A stretch of 24,691 nucleotides of DNA from Actinomycetota bacterium (GTDB lineage Bacteria; Actinomycetota; Thermoleophilia; Gaiellales; Gaiellaceae), in contig JACDGR010000008.1 of NCBI GenBank assembly GCA_013821525.1, forward strand, positions 1 through 24,691, written 5' to 3'. Positions 1 to 8,051 of the stretch are shown here, piece after piece. The position numbers and the translations under genes are program-made. The notes below the pieces were generated by a model. It saw only the letters and a program-made list of their open reading frames with translations, was not told the origin of the DNA and did not search any database. Position 1 is the first letter of the stretch; each line of letters opens with the position of its first letter.

Positions 1-548
1 ATCGTCGAGAGCATCAACCCGAACGCCGCGATCGCCGTCATCGGCCAGAGGTACACCGCGAGGCTCCCCGCCAGCAGGCCGAGCCCCTGCCCGAAGCTGA
101 CGGTCGAGCCCGAGAGCGACGTGAGTGGATCGAAGCCCCAGGCGAGGCCGGCGGCGAGCAGACCGACCGACCCCATCGCGAGCAGGATCAACGCGGTGTA
201 CGTGATCGACGCAAGAACCTTGCCGGCGTAGATCTCGCCGCGATTGCGCGACCGCGTGAGGATCGTCTTCAACGTGCCGTTCTGGCTCTCCGCAGCCACG
301 ATGTCGCCGGCGACGAGGGCGGTCAGGAGCGGGAATGCCCAGATCGACATGAAGAACAGCACCACGAACGGCGTCGCGAGCCCGGTCTGACGGATGTAGC
401 GGCCGAGCGGGATGTCGTTCGGGCCGCCCTTCTGCAGAAGCAGCACGACGACGAACACGATCGGAACGATCATCGCCGTCCCCAGCCCGATGTAGGTGCG
501 CTTCTGCGCGAGCAGCTTCAGCAGCTCCCACTTGTAGACCCGTCTCAT
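1..548 (-). CDS. ABC-2 type transporter permease, N-terminal part (cut by window edge)
   Basis: Reading the minus strand from the ATG at 548 gives at least 182 residues with no stop before the window edge. The protein starts MRRVYKWELLKLLAQKRTY, a cytosolic basic stretch typical of ABC-2 permeases. A hydrophobic segment follows (about residues 21-38), then a second (about 60-80), then the family-like stretch AAESQNGTLKTILTRSRNR (about 84-102), then further membrane segments. In this family the basic loop after TLK contacts the ATPase. Its ATG overlaps the TGA of the upstream ATPase gene (ATGA, 545-548), so the two are translationally coupled and form one exporter. Substrate is unknown. The C-terminal half lies outside the window. 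Confidence 0.9.
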   Translation of the reverse strand, partial: MRRVYKWELLKLLAQKRTYIGLGTAMIVPIVFVVVLLLQKGGPNDIPLGRYIRQTGLATPFVVLFFMSIWAFPLLTALVAGDIVAAESQNGTLKTILTRSRNRGEIYAGKVLASITYTALILLAMGSVGLLAAGLAWGFDPLTSLSGSTVSFGQGLGLLAGSLAVYLWPMTAIAAFGLMLST

Positions 549-1498
549 GCCGTCGCCGCCGAGTCGGCATCCGACGTCTCGCCGCCGGTCATCGTCAGGA
601 ACAGCTCCTCCAGGGAGGTCGTCTGCGGGACGAGCTCGGTGATCCCGATCCCGGCGCGACCGAGCGCGACCGTCGCGGCACCGAGCGATGCCTCGTCCGA
701 CTGAAAGCGCACGTGCCCGTCGGCGCGCGACACCGAGCCGATGCCGGGGTGGTCGTTCAACAAGTCAAGCGCGCGGTCGGGATCCGACACACGGATCCGA
801 AAGCCGCTCGCGGCGCTCTCGAGCAATGCGTCGAGCCTCCCCTGGTAGATGATCGTACCGCGTCGGATGATCGCGACGCGATTGCAGAGCTCCTCGACCT
901 CGGCCAGGATGTGGCTCGAGAGCAGGATCGTGATCCCGTTCGAGGCGAGCCGCTTGATCAGCTCACGCATGTCGCGCATGCCCGCCGGATCGAGCCCGGT
1001 CGCCGGCTCGTCGAGCAACAGCAGCTGCGGCTCGCGCAGCAGCGAGGCTGCAATACCGAGCCGCTGGCGCATGCCGTGCGAGTAGCCACCGACGCGATCC
1101 TTGGCGCGGTTCCGCAGCTCGACGATCTCGAGCACCTCGTCGATCCGCCCCGGCGGATGACCTCCGTCCAGGTCGGCCAGCAGGCGCAGGTTCTTGCGGC
1201 CCGACATGTACGGGTAGAAGCGTGGCCCTTCGACGAAGCCCGCGACGCCGTCGAGCGCGCGAGCACCGTCGGTGAGCGGGTCGCGACCGAAGAGCCTCGC
1301 CTCCCCGGCGGTCGGCCGGATCAACCCGAGCAGCATGCGGAGCGAGGTCGTCTTGCCCGCGCCGTTCGGGCCGAGGTAGCCAAACACGTCGCCACGCTCG
1401 ACCGTCAGGTCGACATCGTTCACGGCGACGATCTCGCCGTAGCGCTTGACGAGCCCGCGGGCCTCGACCGGCCGCGCCTCGCCCGTCCCGTCGCTCAC
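545..1498 (-). CDS. ABC transporter ATP-binding protein
   Basis: This 317-residue protein is the cytoplasmic ATPase of the exporter whose permease follows. Visible motifs are Walker A GPNGAGKT (about 43-50), the signature region YSHGMRQRLG (about 139-148), Walker B LLLLDEPATGLD (about 159-170) and the H-loop SSHIL (H196). The order and the C-terminal extension of about 100 residues match the ABC-2/drug-export (CcmA/DrrA-like) class. The start is GTG at 1498, overlapping the stop of the LolA-like gene (GTGA). The gene is the fifth in a coupled operon that begins with a membrane protein and a two-component system, so it is probably an exporter controlled by that system. The cargo cannot be read from the sequence. 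Confidence 0.95.
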   Translation of the reverse strand: MSDGTGEARPVEARGLVKRYGEIVAVNDVDLTVERGDVFGYLGPNGAGKTTSLRMLLGLIRPTAGEARLFGRDPLTDGARALDGVAGFVEGPRFYPYMSGRKNLRLLADLDGGHPPGRIDEVLEIVELRNRAKDRVGGYSHGMRQRLGIAASLLREPQLLLLDEPATGLDPAGMRDMRELIKRLASNGITILLSSHILAEVEELCNRVAIIRRGTIIYQGRLDALLESAASGFRIRVSDPDRALDLLNDHPGIGSVSRADGHVRFQSDEASLGAATVALGRAGIGITELVPQTTSLEELFLTMTGGETSDADSAATA

Positions 1499-2688
1499 TT
1501 GAGCGAGCTTGCCGCCTGCTCGGCCGCGGCGCTCGGAACGGAGCCGGCGAGGATGTTCGTCACCCCGCTGCGATTCCAGGTGAGCACCGTTCCGAGTTGC
1601 GTTGCAAGCTCGTGCCCGGTGATCGCGCCGCCGTCGAGCGAAACCGTCGGCAGGCTCCCGAGCGCGCCCGCTGTGCCACCGCCGCTCGCGTCCTTCGCGC
1701 GCTCGACGACGACGATCGCCCCCAGTCCCTGGCCGTAGACGACGAGCGCTGCGCGCCCGTCGGCCGGGCCGACGAGGCGAACGTCCTGCCGGGGCAGACC
1801 GACGAGCGTGTCAGGGGCGGTAACGGCAAAGCCGGCAGCGGCCTGAACCGCGGCAAGCCCGGTGATCGGCTGCGAGTCGCCGGCCTTCGTGCCTGTCCCC
1901 GAGGCCTGTGACGAGAGGTCGACGACCTTCGCGCCGGCAGGCGGCGCGACATTGATGTCGGAATCGGGAACGTCGGCGAACGAGATGTCCGTCGCCTCGA
2001 GTGCGAGCGTCGGCGACGATGCGCCTTGGGCGTAGATCGCAACCTTGAGCGGCGTTCCGTTCAATGCTGCCCACGCGAGCTGGGCCTTACCGAGCAGGCC
2101 GCCGTCATGGCTCGGCGAGACATCGACGGTGTACGCCTCCTTCCCTGCCACGTTCGAAGGCTGAGCGTCGGAGACAGTCCAGTGCTTGGTGAAGTCCGTG
2201 AGGAAGGTCGTGATCTGATCGATCGTCGGCGCCGCATGCGTGGCGGCCGTCGTCCCGCCCGCAGCTGCCTTCTCCTTCGGGATGTCGAACGTGTAGGCGG
2301 TGTTCGACGAGGCGTCGAACAGGGTTGCCTTCGTGTCCGTCCAGGTCAGCTGGACGTCACCGGCGGTCGACTGGAGCTCGAGCCTGCCTCCGTTGCCGTT
2401 CACCCACAGTCGTCCGTCAGCGCCGGACATCAGCGCCGAGCCAGTGACGCCCGTCAGCGCGCCGGTCGGAAAAAGCTTGTTCGTGAAGGAGATGCGCGCG
2501 CTGAGCCCGCTCGGCTTCGCTGCGGCGAGGCTGTCGTGGATCGCCTGCGCAAGCGGCTTCGGAGCAGGCGTCGCGCCGCCGCCACCACGAGCGGCGACGG
2601 CGACGACTGCACCACCGACGAGCAGGATGCAGCTGGCGGCCAGCACGGTCAGCAAGCGGGTGGTCGAAAGCGTGCGCAGGTTCTTCAC
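1495..2688 (-). CDS. Membrane-anchored LolA-like/DUF2092-like protein
   Basis: The product has 397 residues. It has a short basic N-terminus, one hydrophobic segment (about residues 11-33, LLTVLAASCILLVGGAVVAV), then a Gly/Ala/Pro linker and an extracytoplasmic beta-rich domain. That domain resembles the LolA/RseB superfamily as used by actinobacterial DUF2092/LolA-like proteins: alternating strands such as GRLWVNGNGGRLELQS and KEAYTVDVSP, then a second region ending near GVTNILAGSVP. Actinobacteria usually lack an outer membrane, so a true lipoprotein-carrier role is unlikely. Binding of a lipid or peptide ligand for the neighbouring kinase or exporter is an inference. Its GTG start overlaps the kinase stop (GTGA, 2685-2688). 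The Cys in the N-terminal segment is not in a clear lipobox. Confidence 0.75.
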   Translation of the reverse strand: MKNLRTLSTTRLLTVLAASCILLVGGAVVAVAARGGGGATPAPKPLAQAIHDSLAAAKPSGLSARISFTNKLFPTGALTGVTGSALMSGADGRLWVNGNGGRLELQSTAGDVQLTWTDTKATLFDASSNTAYTFDIPKEKAAAGGTTAATHAAPTIDQITTFLTDFTKHWTVSDAQPSNVAGKEAYTVDVSPSHDGGLLGKAQLAWAALNGTPLKVAIYAQGASSPTLALEATDISFADVPDSDINVAPPAGAKVVDLSSQASGTGTKAGDSQPITGLAAVQAAAGFAVTAPDTLVGLPRQDVRLVGPADGRAALVVYGQGLGAIVVVERAKDASGGGTAGALGSLPTVSLDGGAITGHELATQLGTVLTWNRSGVTNILAGSVPSAAAEQAASSLK

Positions 2689-4049
2689 GACGATCCTTTC
2701 TCGAGGTTCTCGCCGGTCAGGGTGCCCGTGATCTCTGAGGCTTTCCTGAGGGCAGGCAGATCGATCGTGAACCGCGAGCCGACGACGGTCGCGGTGCCGC
2801 CATGGCGCTCGGCGGTGGCCCGGACGATTGCCAGGCCGAGGCCCGATCCCTCGCCGCCCGAGCGCGCCCGCCAGAACCGCTCGAAGGCGTGCTCGCGATC
2901 GGCGTCGTCGGGGCCTGACCCTTCATCCTCGACGGTGAGAAGCGCGCGGTCGCCTCGCCGTGCGACCTCAACCTGCACGCGACCACCGGCGGGGCCGTAG
3001 GCATGGGCGTTGTCGAGCAGGTTCGAGAGCGCCCGACCGAGCGCTTCCGGATCTCCTTCCACCCATACTTCCTCGCTCTCGAGCTCGGCCGAGCCGGACG
3101 CAATCTCCCGCGCCAGCTCGTCCAGCCGAACCTGCTGTCGCAAGGGGCCTGCCGCCTCCTCGCGGGAGAGTACGAGCAGGTCGTCGGCGAGCCGCGCGAG
3201 CCTGGCCGCGTCTGCCTCGAGATCCGAGACGAGCTCGGGAGTAGGCCCGTAGCGAGCGAGGTGCGCGACGTTGCCGCGCAGCGCCGTGAGCGGTGTGCGG
3301 AGCTCATGCGATGCGTCGGCCAGAAAGCGGCGCTCCGAGTCGCGCGAGCGCTCGAGACTGTCGAGCATCCGGTTCAACGTCGACGCGAGCCGGCCGACCT
3401 CGTCGGGCCGTCCCGGGTTCGGCAGTCGGCGGCGCGCATCGCCGCTGCGGCTGATCTCCCCCGCCGCGCTCGCAAGCCGAACGAGCGGCCGCAGCGCACT
3501 GCGCATCAGCAACGCAACGACGATCGCACCGATCGCCGCCGCCGCGAGCGCCGCGAGCAGCGTCAGCACGTGCAGCGTGCGGATCGTGTCGTCGACGTCG
3601 GCCGTCGACGCGGCGACGAGCACCGCACCACCGGCGACCTGGCCCGAGGTGGTCGAGAGCGGCGCGACGTAGATCCGCAGATGATCTGCACCGAACCTGA
3701 GCGACGTGTACCTCGAGGTGTCGCTGGTGACCGACCTGTTCGCCAACCCCGGTGGCAGGACGCGGCCGCCGAGGGAGAGAGAGCGAGCGACGATCCGGTC
3801 GCGGTGATCGACGACCTCGACCATCGCCTGGGTCGCTCCGACCGGCGAGTCGAGCGACCCGGGCGTCGTCAGCACGGCTGGAGCCGACGCCGCAAGTTGG
3901 GCGACCTCGACCGCACGCGTGCGCAACGTCTTGTCGAGCTCGTGGTGCAGGTGGCGCGCGACGAGCACGTCGACTGCGGAGCCGAGCACGACGACGGCGA
4001 TTGTCGTCGCGATCGCCGCGGCGAGGACCGAACGGAGACGGAGGCTCAT
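2685..4049 (-). CDS. HAMP-domain sensor histidine kinase
   Basis: The product has 454 residues. Transmembrane segment 1 lies at about 8-30, an extracytoplasmic sensor domain at about 31-160 and transmembrane segment 2 at about 161-182. HAMP follows (about 183-235, with PLVRLASAAGEIS and DEVGRLASTLNRML). The HisKA H-box RFLADASHELRTPL has the phospho-acceptor at about H248. The ATPase domain carries the N-box NLLDNAHAYGP, the G1 box DEGSGPD and the G2 box GSGLGLAIV. This is a complete class I kinase of the MprB/CssS general type. Its ATG overlaps the stop of the response regulator gene (ATGA, 4046-4049), so the two are a cognate pair. The signal is unknown; the LolA-like protein encoded next is a candidate accessory sensor (inference). 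Confidence 0.95.
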   Translation of the reverse strand: MSLRLRSVLAAAIATTIAVVVLGSAVDVLVARHLHHELDKTLRTRAVEVAQLAASAPAVLTTPGSLDSPVGATQAMVEVVDHRDRIVARSLSLGGRVLPPGLANRSVTSDTSRYTSLRFGADHLRIYVAPLSTTSGQVAGGAVLVAASTADVDDTIRTLHVLTLLAALAAAAIGAIVVALLMRSALRPLVRLASAAGEISRSGDARRRLPNPGRPDEVGRLASTLNRMLDSLERSRDSERRFLADASHELRTPLTALRGNVAHLARYGPTPELVSDLEADAARLARLADDLLVLSREEAAGPLRQQVRLDELAREIASGSAELESEEVWVEGDPEALGRALSNLLDNAHAYGPAGGRVQVEVARRGDRALLTVEDEGSGPDDADREHAFERFWRARSGGEGSGLGLAIVRATAERHGGTATVVGSRFTIDLPALRKASEITGTLTGENLEKGSS

Positions 4050-4705
4050 CGACCGAGCACGAACCCAACCCCGCGCACCGTGTCGATCAGCGACGGCTCG
4101 CCGAGCTTGCGCCGGAGGTTCGAGACGTACCGGTCGACGACATTGTCGTGCGCGTTGCCCTGCCAGATCTGGGCGATCGCCTGCTCTCGCGTGACGACCC
4201 GCCGCGGGTGCAGAAGGAGCAGCTCCAGGAGGTCTGCCTCGCGCATGCTGAGCGAGATCGCTTGCCCGGCGCGCGTGACGGTGCGCGTCGTGAGATCGAG
4301 CTGCAGGTCACCGAGTGAGAGCATCGTCTCGGGCGGACGGCCGCGGCGCAGCAGCGCCCGCACGCGCGCGAGCAGCTCCTCCGTCTCGAACGGCTTGACC
4401 AGGTAGTCGTCTGCACCCGCGTCCAGCCCGGCGACTCGATCGACGAGCGCGTCGCGCGCGGTCAGCAGCAACACCGGAGTCGCGAGCCCGCGCTCGCGCA
4501 CGCGCCGGCAGACCGCAAGCCCGTCGAGCCCGGGCATGCCGACATCGAGGACGATCAGATCTGGGCTCGCGCGCTCGACGGCGGTGAGTCCTGCGCCGCC
4601 GTCGGCTGCGAGCTCGACCGCATAGCCAGCCGCTTCAAGCGTGCGGCGGAGCATCCGGCGGATCGGAGCGTCGTCGTCGACGACCAGCACGCTGGGGATC
4701 GTCAT
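4046..4705 (-). CDS. OmpR/PhoB-family response regulator
   Basis: The product has 219 residues. The receiver domain starts VLVVDDDAPIRRML, with the acidic pocket at D10-D12, the phospho-acceptor D54 in LIVLDVGMPGLDG, the conserved T/A switch in LLLTARDA and K104 in DYLVKPF. The C-terminal half is a winged-helix DNA-binding domain with LTTRTVTRAGQAISLS, LREAD-like MREADLLELLLLHP, and VVDRYVSNLRRKLG and VRGVGFVL at the end. I chose ATG 4705. The frame stays open upstream, but the upstream part is antisense-like and the receiver begins at this ATG. The start overlaps the preceding stop by one base (TGATG). It probably regulates this operon and its divergent neighbour through sites I cannot define beyond the palindrome at 5369-5385. 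Confidence 0.95.
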   Translation of the reverse strand: MTIPSVLVVDDDAPIRRMLRRTLEAAGYAVELAADGGAGLTAVERASPDLIVLDVGMPGLDGLAVCRRVRERGLATPVLLLTARDALVDRVAGLDAGADDYLVKPFETEELLARVRALLRRGRPPETMLSLGDLQLDLTTRTVTRAGQAISLSMREADLLELLLLHPRRVVTREQAIAQIWQGNAHDNVVDRYVSNLRRKLGEPSLIDTVRGVGFVLGR

Positions 4706-5361
4706 CACAGGGAACGCAAGCCGATCACCAGGAGCACAGCGCCGAGGAGAGCCAACACGACCGGCACGAGAGCTGCCGCGTAGCGCTCCATGAAGGTGCG
4801 CACGGCACGAGTGAACGCCCTGTCCCGATCCCCTCCGAGCACGACCACCGCGAGCAGCAGCAGGAGCGGTGCGCAGAAGCAGAGGTTGAAGACGATCACC
4901 AACGCGGCCTCGCTGAGTGCCGCACGACGCCCTTCGACGATCGCCACGAGTGCGCCGAAATACGGGATTGCCGTCGGGAACTCGGCGACGATGATCCCCG
5001 CGCCGAGCAATAGCGGCGAGACCCGCGCGCGCTTCGCGTCGGCGGAGAACCTGCGGCTGAGCTTTCGGCGCGCGAGCCAGAGCCCCGCCGCAACGACGAG
5101 CAGCAGGCACCCGGCCGCCACCTCGACGAGATGGACGACGTGCGGTCGAGGAGTCGATGCGATCGCGAGCAGCGCGCGACCCGATCCGAACACGAGCACG
5201 AGCCCGCCGAGCGTCGAGGTTCCGAAGACCGAGAGCGTGAACAGCGCGAGGTCGCGCTTTGCCCGCGTGCCGAGCGCGAGGAGAACGGCCGGACCGACGG
5301 TCGACGGATTGAGCGAGTCGACGATGCCGATCGAGACGACGAGAGCGAGCAGCACGAGCAT
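4705..5361 (-). CDS. LysE/Sap-like (GAP-family) multi-spanning membrane protein
   Basis: The product has 218 residues, almost entirely hydrophobic, with about six membrane segments. Visible family-like features are the N-terminal motif SIGIVDSLNPSTVGPAVLLA (Asn-Pro in the first segment), a basic cytosolic loop in the middle (about 97-113, LARRKLSRRFSADAKRAR) and AEFPTAIPYFGAL in the second half. These fit the Sap/sulfolipid-addressing and LysE-like superfamily of small exporters; in mycobacteria relatives help place glycolipids. It is the first gene of the coupled operon and ends in TGATG with the regulator gene. Association with glycolipid or envelope chemistry is supported only by the divergent glycosyltransferase. 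The substrate cannot be assigned. Confidence 0.8.
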   Translation of the reverse strand: MLVLLALVVSIGIVDSLNPSTVGPAVLLALGTRAKRDLALFTLSVFGTSTLGGLVLVFGSGRALLAIASTPRPHVVHLVEVAAGCLLLVVAAGLWLARRKLSRRFSADAKRARVSPLLLGAGIIVAEFPTAIPYFGALVAIVEGRRAALSEAALVIVFNLCFCAPLLLLLAVVVLGGDRDRAFTRAVRTFMERYAAALVPVVLALLGAVLLVIGLRSL

Positions 5362-5399
5362 CAGACGAGCTTGCCAGAGGCAAGCATAGGCTTCGCGAG
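5362..5399. promoter_or_regulatory. Divergent promoter region with a perfect 7-bp inverted repeat
   Basis: The 38 bp between the divergent starts hold GCTTGCC-AGA-GGCAAGC at 5369-5385, a perfect inverted repeat. On the minus strand TATGCT (5383-5388) could be the -10 of the operon, placing its transcript start inside the repeat. On the plus strand TAGGCT (5387-5392) ends 7 nt before the ATG at 5400 and could be the -10 for the glycosyltransferase, with the repeat over its -35 side. No good -35 hexamer is visible for either. A dimeric regulator bound here would cover both promoters (inference). Confidence 0.5.
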
Positions 5400-6497
5400 A
5401 TGACGCCCCGCGTTCTCGTCCTCACAGCCAGTGTCGGCGAGGGCCACGATCGTCCCGCTCGGCTGCTGGCCGAGCAGATCCACCGCGAGCAGCCGGACGC
5501 TGTCGTCACGATCGAGGACTGCCTACCTGCGCTCGGTCGCGTCGTCGCAGCACTCAGCGCCGGCGCACCGCGCATCGTCTTCTACCGCTTCCTGTGGCTG
5601 TGGGATCTCGGCTTCTGGTTCTTCGTACGCTCGGCGGTGACGCGGCCGCTCACCCAGTCACTGCTGACCCGGCTCGGCACACCCGGGCTGCTGCGGCTGA
5701 TCGCCCGCCTCGACCCCGACGTGATCGTCTCGGTCTATCCGAACGTGACCGAGATCCTCGGTCGCTTGCGCCGGTCCGATCGGATCGACGTCCCGGTCGT
5801 CGCCGGCATCACCGACCTGGCCGGGATGCACTACTGGGCGAGCCGTGGCGTCGACGTCCACCTCCTGACGCACCCCGAGTCGGTGCAGGAGGTGCGGCAG
5901 GTGATCGGAGGTGACGGCCCGATCCACTGCGTGCACGGCTTCACCTCCGCAGAGTTCCTGGAGCCGCGCCCGCAGGCCGACGCCCGCCGCGAGCTCGGAC
6001 TGCCCGAGGAGGGGAACATGATCCTCGTCTCGGGCGGCGGCTGGGGCGTCGGCGACATCCTCGGGGCGATCGAGATCACGCTCAGGCTCGACGAGGTGGC
6101 GCACGTCGTGTGCCTCTGCGGGCGGAACGACGCACTGCGTGCCCAGCTGGCTGCGCGCTTCGCCGGCGACGAACGCGTCCGCGTCGAAGGCTTCACCGAG
6201 CAGATGAGCGACTGGATGGCCGCGGCGGACGCGCTCGTGCACTCGACGGGGGGCCTGACCGTGCTGGAGGCGCTGATGCGCGGATGCCCCGCGATCTCGT
6301 ACGGCTGGGGCCGCGGCCATCTGCGCCTCAACAACGAGGCGTTTCTCCGGTTCGGGCTCGCGCAGGTCGCCGGCACGCCGGTCGAGTTGCTCACGGCGCT
6401 CCGCCGTGCGCTAGCTGGGGGCCGCACCGTCACCTCGTCGTTCGTCGGGCTGCCGTCCGCAGCGTCGTTCGTCCTGGAAGCTGCAGATGCTGCGTGA
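5400..6497 (+). CDS. MurG/MGDG-synthase-like glycosyltransferase (GT28-type)
   Basis: The product has 365 residues. The N-terminus MTPRVLVLTASVGEGHDRPA carries the GxGH acceptor-side loop used by the MurG/MGDG-synthase/UgtP group, followed by an aromatic membrane-associating patch (FYRFLWLWDLGFWFFVRSA, about 60-80). The C-terminal half has a nucleotide-sugar fold: ILVSGGGWGVGD, then VEGFTEQMSDWMAAADALV and the signature HSTGGLTVLEALMRGCP. Such enzymes move a sugar from UDP-sugar to a lipid or lipid-linked acceptor at the inner membrane face. The gene overlaps the deacetylase gene by 11 nt, which suggests a joint glycolipid or polysaccharide product. Start ATG 5400 has no Shine-Dalgarno sequence but has TAGGCT 7 nt upstream, so the message may be leaderless. 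Confidence 0.85.
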   Translation: MTPRVLVLTASVGEGHDRPARLLAEQIHREQPDAVVTIEDCLPALGRVVAALSAGAPRIVFYRFLWLWDLGFWFFVRSAVTRPLTQSLLTRLGTPGLLRLIARLDPDVIVSVYPNVTEILGRLRRSDRIDVPVVAGITDLAGMHYWASRGVDVHLLTHPESVQEVRQVIGGDGPIHCVHGFTSAEFLEPRPQADARRELGLPEEGNMILVSGGGWGVGDILGAIEITLRLDEVAHVVCLCGRNDALRAQLAARFAGDERVRVEGFTEQMSDWMAAADALVHSTGGLTVLEALMRGCPAISYGWGRGHLRLNNEAFLRFGLAQVAGTPVELLTALRRALAGGRTVTSSFVGLPSAASFVLEAADAA

Positions 6498-7176
6498 ATT
6501 CGTCGCACGAGGCGCGTGGTTCGTCCCGGCAGCCGCACCCGTCGTGCCGCCGATCGCACGCCTGTGTCGCATTCCGCTCCGGCTGAGCTCCGAGCACGGC
6601 GTCTCGATCACGTTCGACGACGGCCCCCACCCCGAAGGCACCCCGGCGGTGCTCGCGGTGCTCGCGCGGGCCGAGGCACGAGCGACGTTCTTCATGACCG
6701 GCGAGCAGGTGGAGCGGTACCCGTCGGTCGCAGCCGACGTTGCGGCGGCCGGCCATGAGATCGCGATCCACGGCTACCGGCACGTGCTGCTGCTGCGGCG
6801 CTCGCCGGGAGCCTTACGCGACGACTTCAGGCGCGCGGCAGACGTGATCGGCTCCGCGACGGGCGTCGAGCCCGCGGTCTACCGGCCGCCCTACGGAGTC
6901 TTCAGCGGCCCGGCGCTCCAGCTCGTGCGCGAGCTCGGCTGGCAGCCGCTCTTATGGTCACGTTGGGGGCGTGACTGGACGCGGCGCGCGCGACCTGAGG
7001 CGATCGCCGCACGCGCCTCGCGCGCCCTGTCTGGTGGCGACGTCGTGCTGCTGCACGACGCCGACCATTACAGCTCGGCGGACTCCTGGCGCAGGACGGT
7101 CGCGGCGCTCCCGTCAATACTCGACGCGGTGTCCGCGAGCGGCGAGCCGTTCGTCGTCGCAAGCCAATCCACGTAA
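6487..7176 (+). CDS. Polysaccharide deacetylase (NodB-homology domain)
   Basis: The product has 229 residues and shows the full NodB catalytic layout. Motif 1 is ITFDDGPHP (catalytic base D44, metal Asp D45). Motif 2 is HGYRH (H95 and H99, HxxxH spacing with Gly replacing the usual Ser/Thr). Motif 3 is YRPPYGVFS, then LGWQPLLWSRWGRDW, and VVLLHDAD carries the catalytic His. It should remove acetyl groups from an N-acetylated polysaccharide or glycolipid in a metal-dependent reaction. There is no clear signal peptide, only a moderately hydrophobic N-terminus (FVPAAAPVVPPIA), so the location is uncertain. The ATG lies inside the end of the glycosyltransferase gene (11-nt overlap). The last 109 nt are antisense to the epimerase gene. 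Confidence 0.9.
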   Translation: MLREFVARGAWFVPAAAPVVPPIARLCRIPLRLSSEHGVSITFDDGPHPEGTPAVLAVLARAEARATFFMTGEQVERYPSVAADVAAAGHEIAIHGYRHVLLLRRSPGALRDDFRRAADVIGSATGVEPAVYRPPYGVFSGPALQLVRELGWQPLLWSRWGRDWTRRARPEAIAARASRALSGGDVVLLHDADHYSSADSWRRTVAALPSILDAVSASGEPFVVASQST

Positions 7177-8051
7177 CGTCGTACGCCGTCTAGGAAGGGC
7201 GTCTGCGGCTCCCAGCCGAGGTCGGCTTTCGCCCGCGCACCCGAGATGTAGCCGATGTGCACGTCGGCCGGGCGCTCCGGGCCGTGCACGAGCGGAACCT
7301 GCTTGACGACCTCTCGGATCGTGTCGGCGATCTGACGCACGCTTGTCTGCTCGTCGCCGACGAGGTTGTAGATGCCGTTCGCGCCCGTTGCTGCGAGGCC
7401 CGCGACGATGCCGGCTGCGAGGTCCTCGACGTAGACGAACTGGCGGGTCTGACGGCCATCGCCGGCGATCGTCAGCGCCTTGCCCTCCTGCGCGCGGGCG
7501 ACGAACGACGGGACGACCGCGGCCGGCCGGGCACGCGGCCCGTACGGGATGCCGAACCTCAGGATCGTGTGTGGCGTGCCGTACAGCGACGTGTAGGAGC
7601 GGCAATACATCTCGCCGGCGAGCTTCGTCGCCGTATAGAAGTGCGCGGGCAGAGCGAGCGGCGCACCTTCGTCGAGCGGCTGCTCGCCCGGCGAGTCGCC
7701 GTACACCCAGACCGTGCTGCCGTAGACGACGCGACTGATGTCACCGTGCCGCGCCGCATCGAGAATGATCTGGGTCCCGTGAACGTTCGTGCGATCGGCC
7801 CGTAGCGGATCGGCGACCACGTCGCTCACGTCGGCGACGGCTGCGAGGTGAATGATCGCATCGCATCCGTGAACAGCGCGCCATGCCGTGTCGCGGTCGG
7901 CGATGTCGCCGAGGATCGTCTTCACCTCGGTCGGCGGGTGATGCACGGACTGAGCGAAGTCGAAGATGACCGGCTCGTGACCCGCGACAAGCAACTGATC
8001 GACGACGTGCGAGCCGATGAACCCGCTTCCGCCCGTGACGAGGACCTTCAT
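7068..8051 (-). CDS. NAD-dependent epimerase/dehydratase (extended SDR, NDP-sugar type)
   Basis: The product has 327 residues. The N-terminal dinucleotide site is MKVLVTGGSGFIGSHVVDQL. Further SDR landmarks are GDIADRDT, IIHLAAVADV, the catalytic Ser region YGSTVWVYG, and YTATK (catalytic YxxxK). Next come RFGIPYGPR, and RQFVYVEDLAAGI near the sugar-binding side. It should interconvert or oxidise a nucleotide sugar. I chose ATG 8051 because the Rossmann motif begins there and it overlaps the upstream aminotransferase stop (ATGA). The family core ends near VRRYVDWLA; the last 30 or so residues are a non-conserved-looking tail that runs antisense over the deacetylase 3' end. Confidence 0.9.
   Translation of the reverse strand: MKVLVTGGSGFIGSHVVDQLLVAGHEPVIFDFAQSVHHPPTEVKTILGDIADRDTAWRAVHGCDAIIHLAAVADVSDVVADPLRADRTNVHGTQIILDAARHGDISRVVYGSTVWVYGDSPGEQPLDEGAPLALPAHFYTATKLAGEMYCRSYTSLYGTPHTILRFGIPYGPRARPAAVVPSFVARAQEGKALTIAGDGRQTRQFVYVEDLAAGIVAGLAATGANGIYNLVGDEQTSVRQIADTIREVVKQVPLVHGPERPADVHIGYISGARAKADLGWEPQTPFLDGVRRYVDWLATTNGSPLADTASSIDGSAATVLRQESAEL

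Noticed and set aside
713..1738. Long plus-strand frame over the ABC ATPase region
   Set aside because: It is an Arg/Val-rich antisense shadow of the clearly recognisable ATPase and LolA-like genes, with no domain of its own.
3003..4406. 467-codon plus-strand frame over the histidine kinase
   Set aside because: Extremely Arg-rich with no family features; it mirrors the kinase and regulator coding strand.
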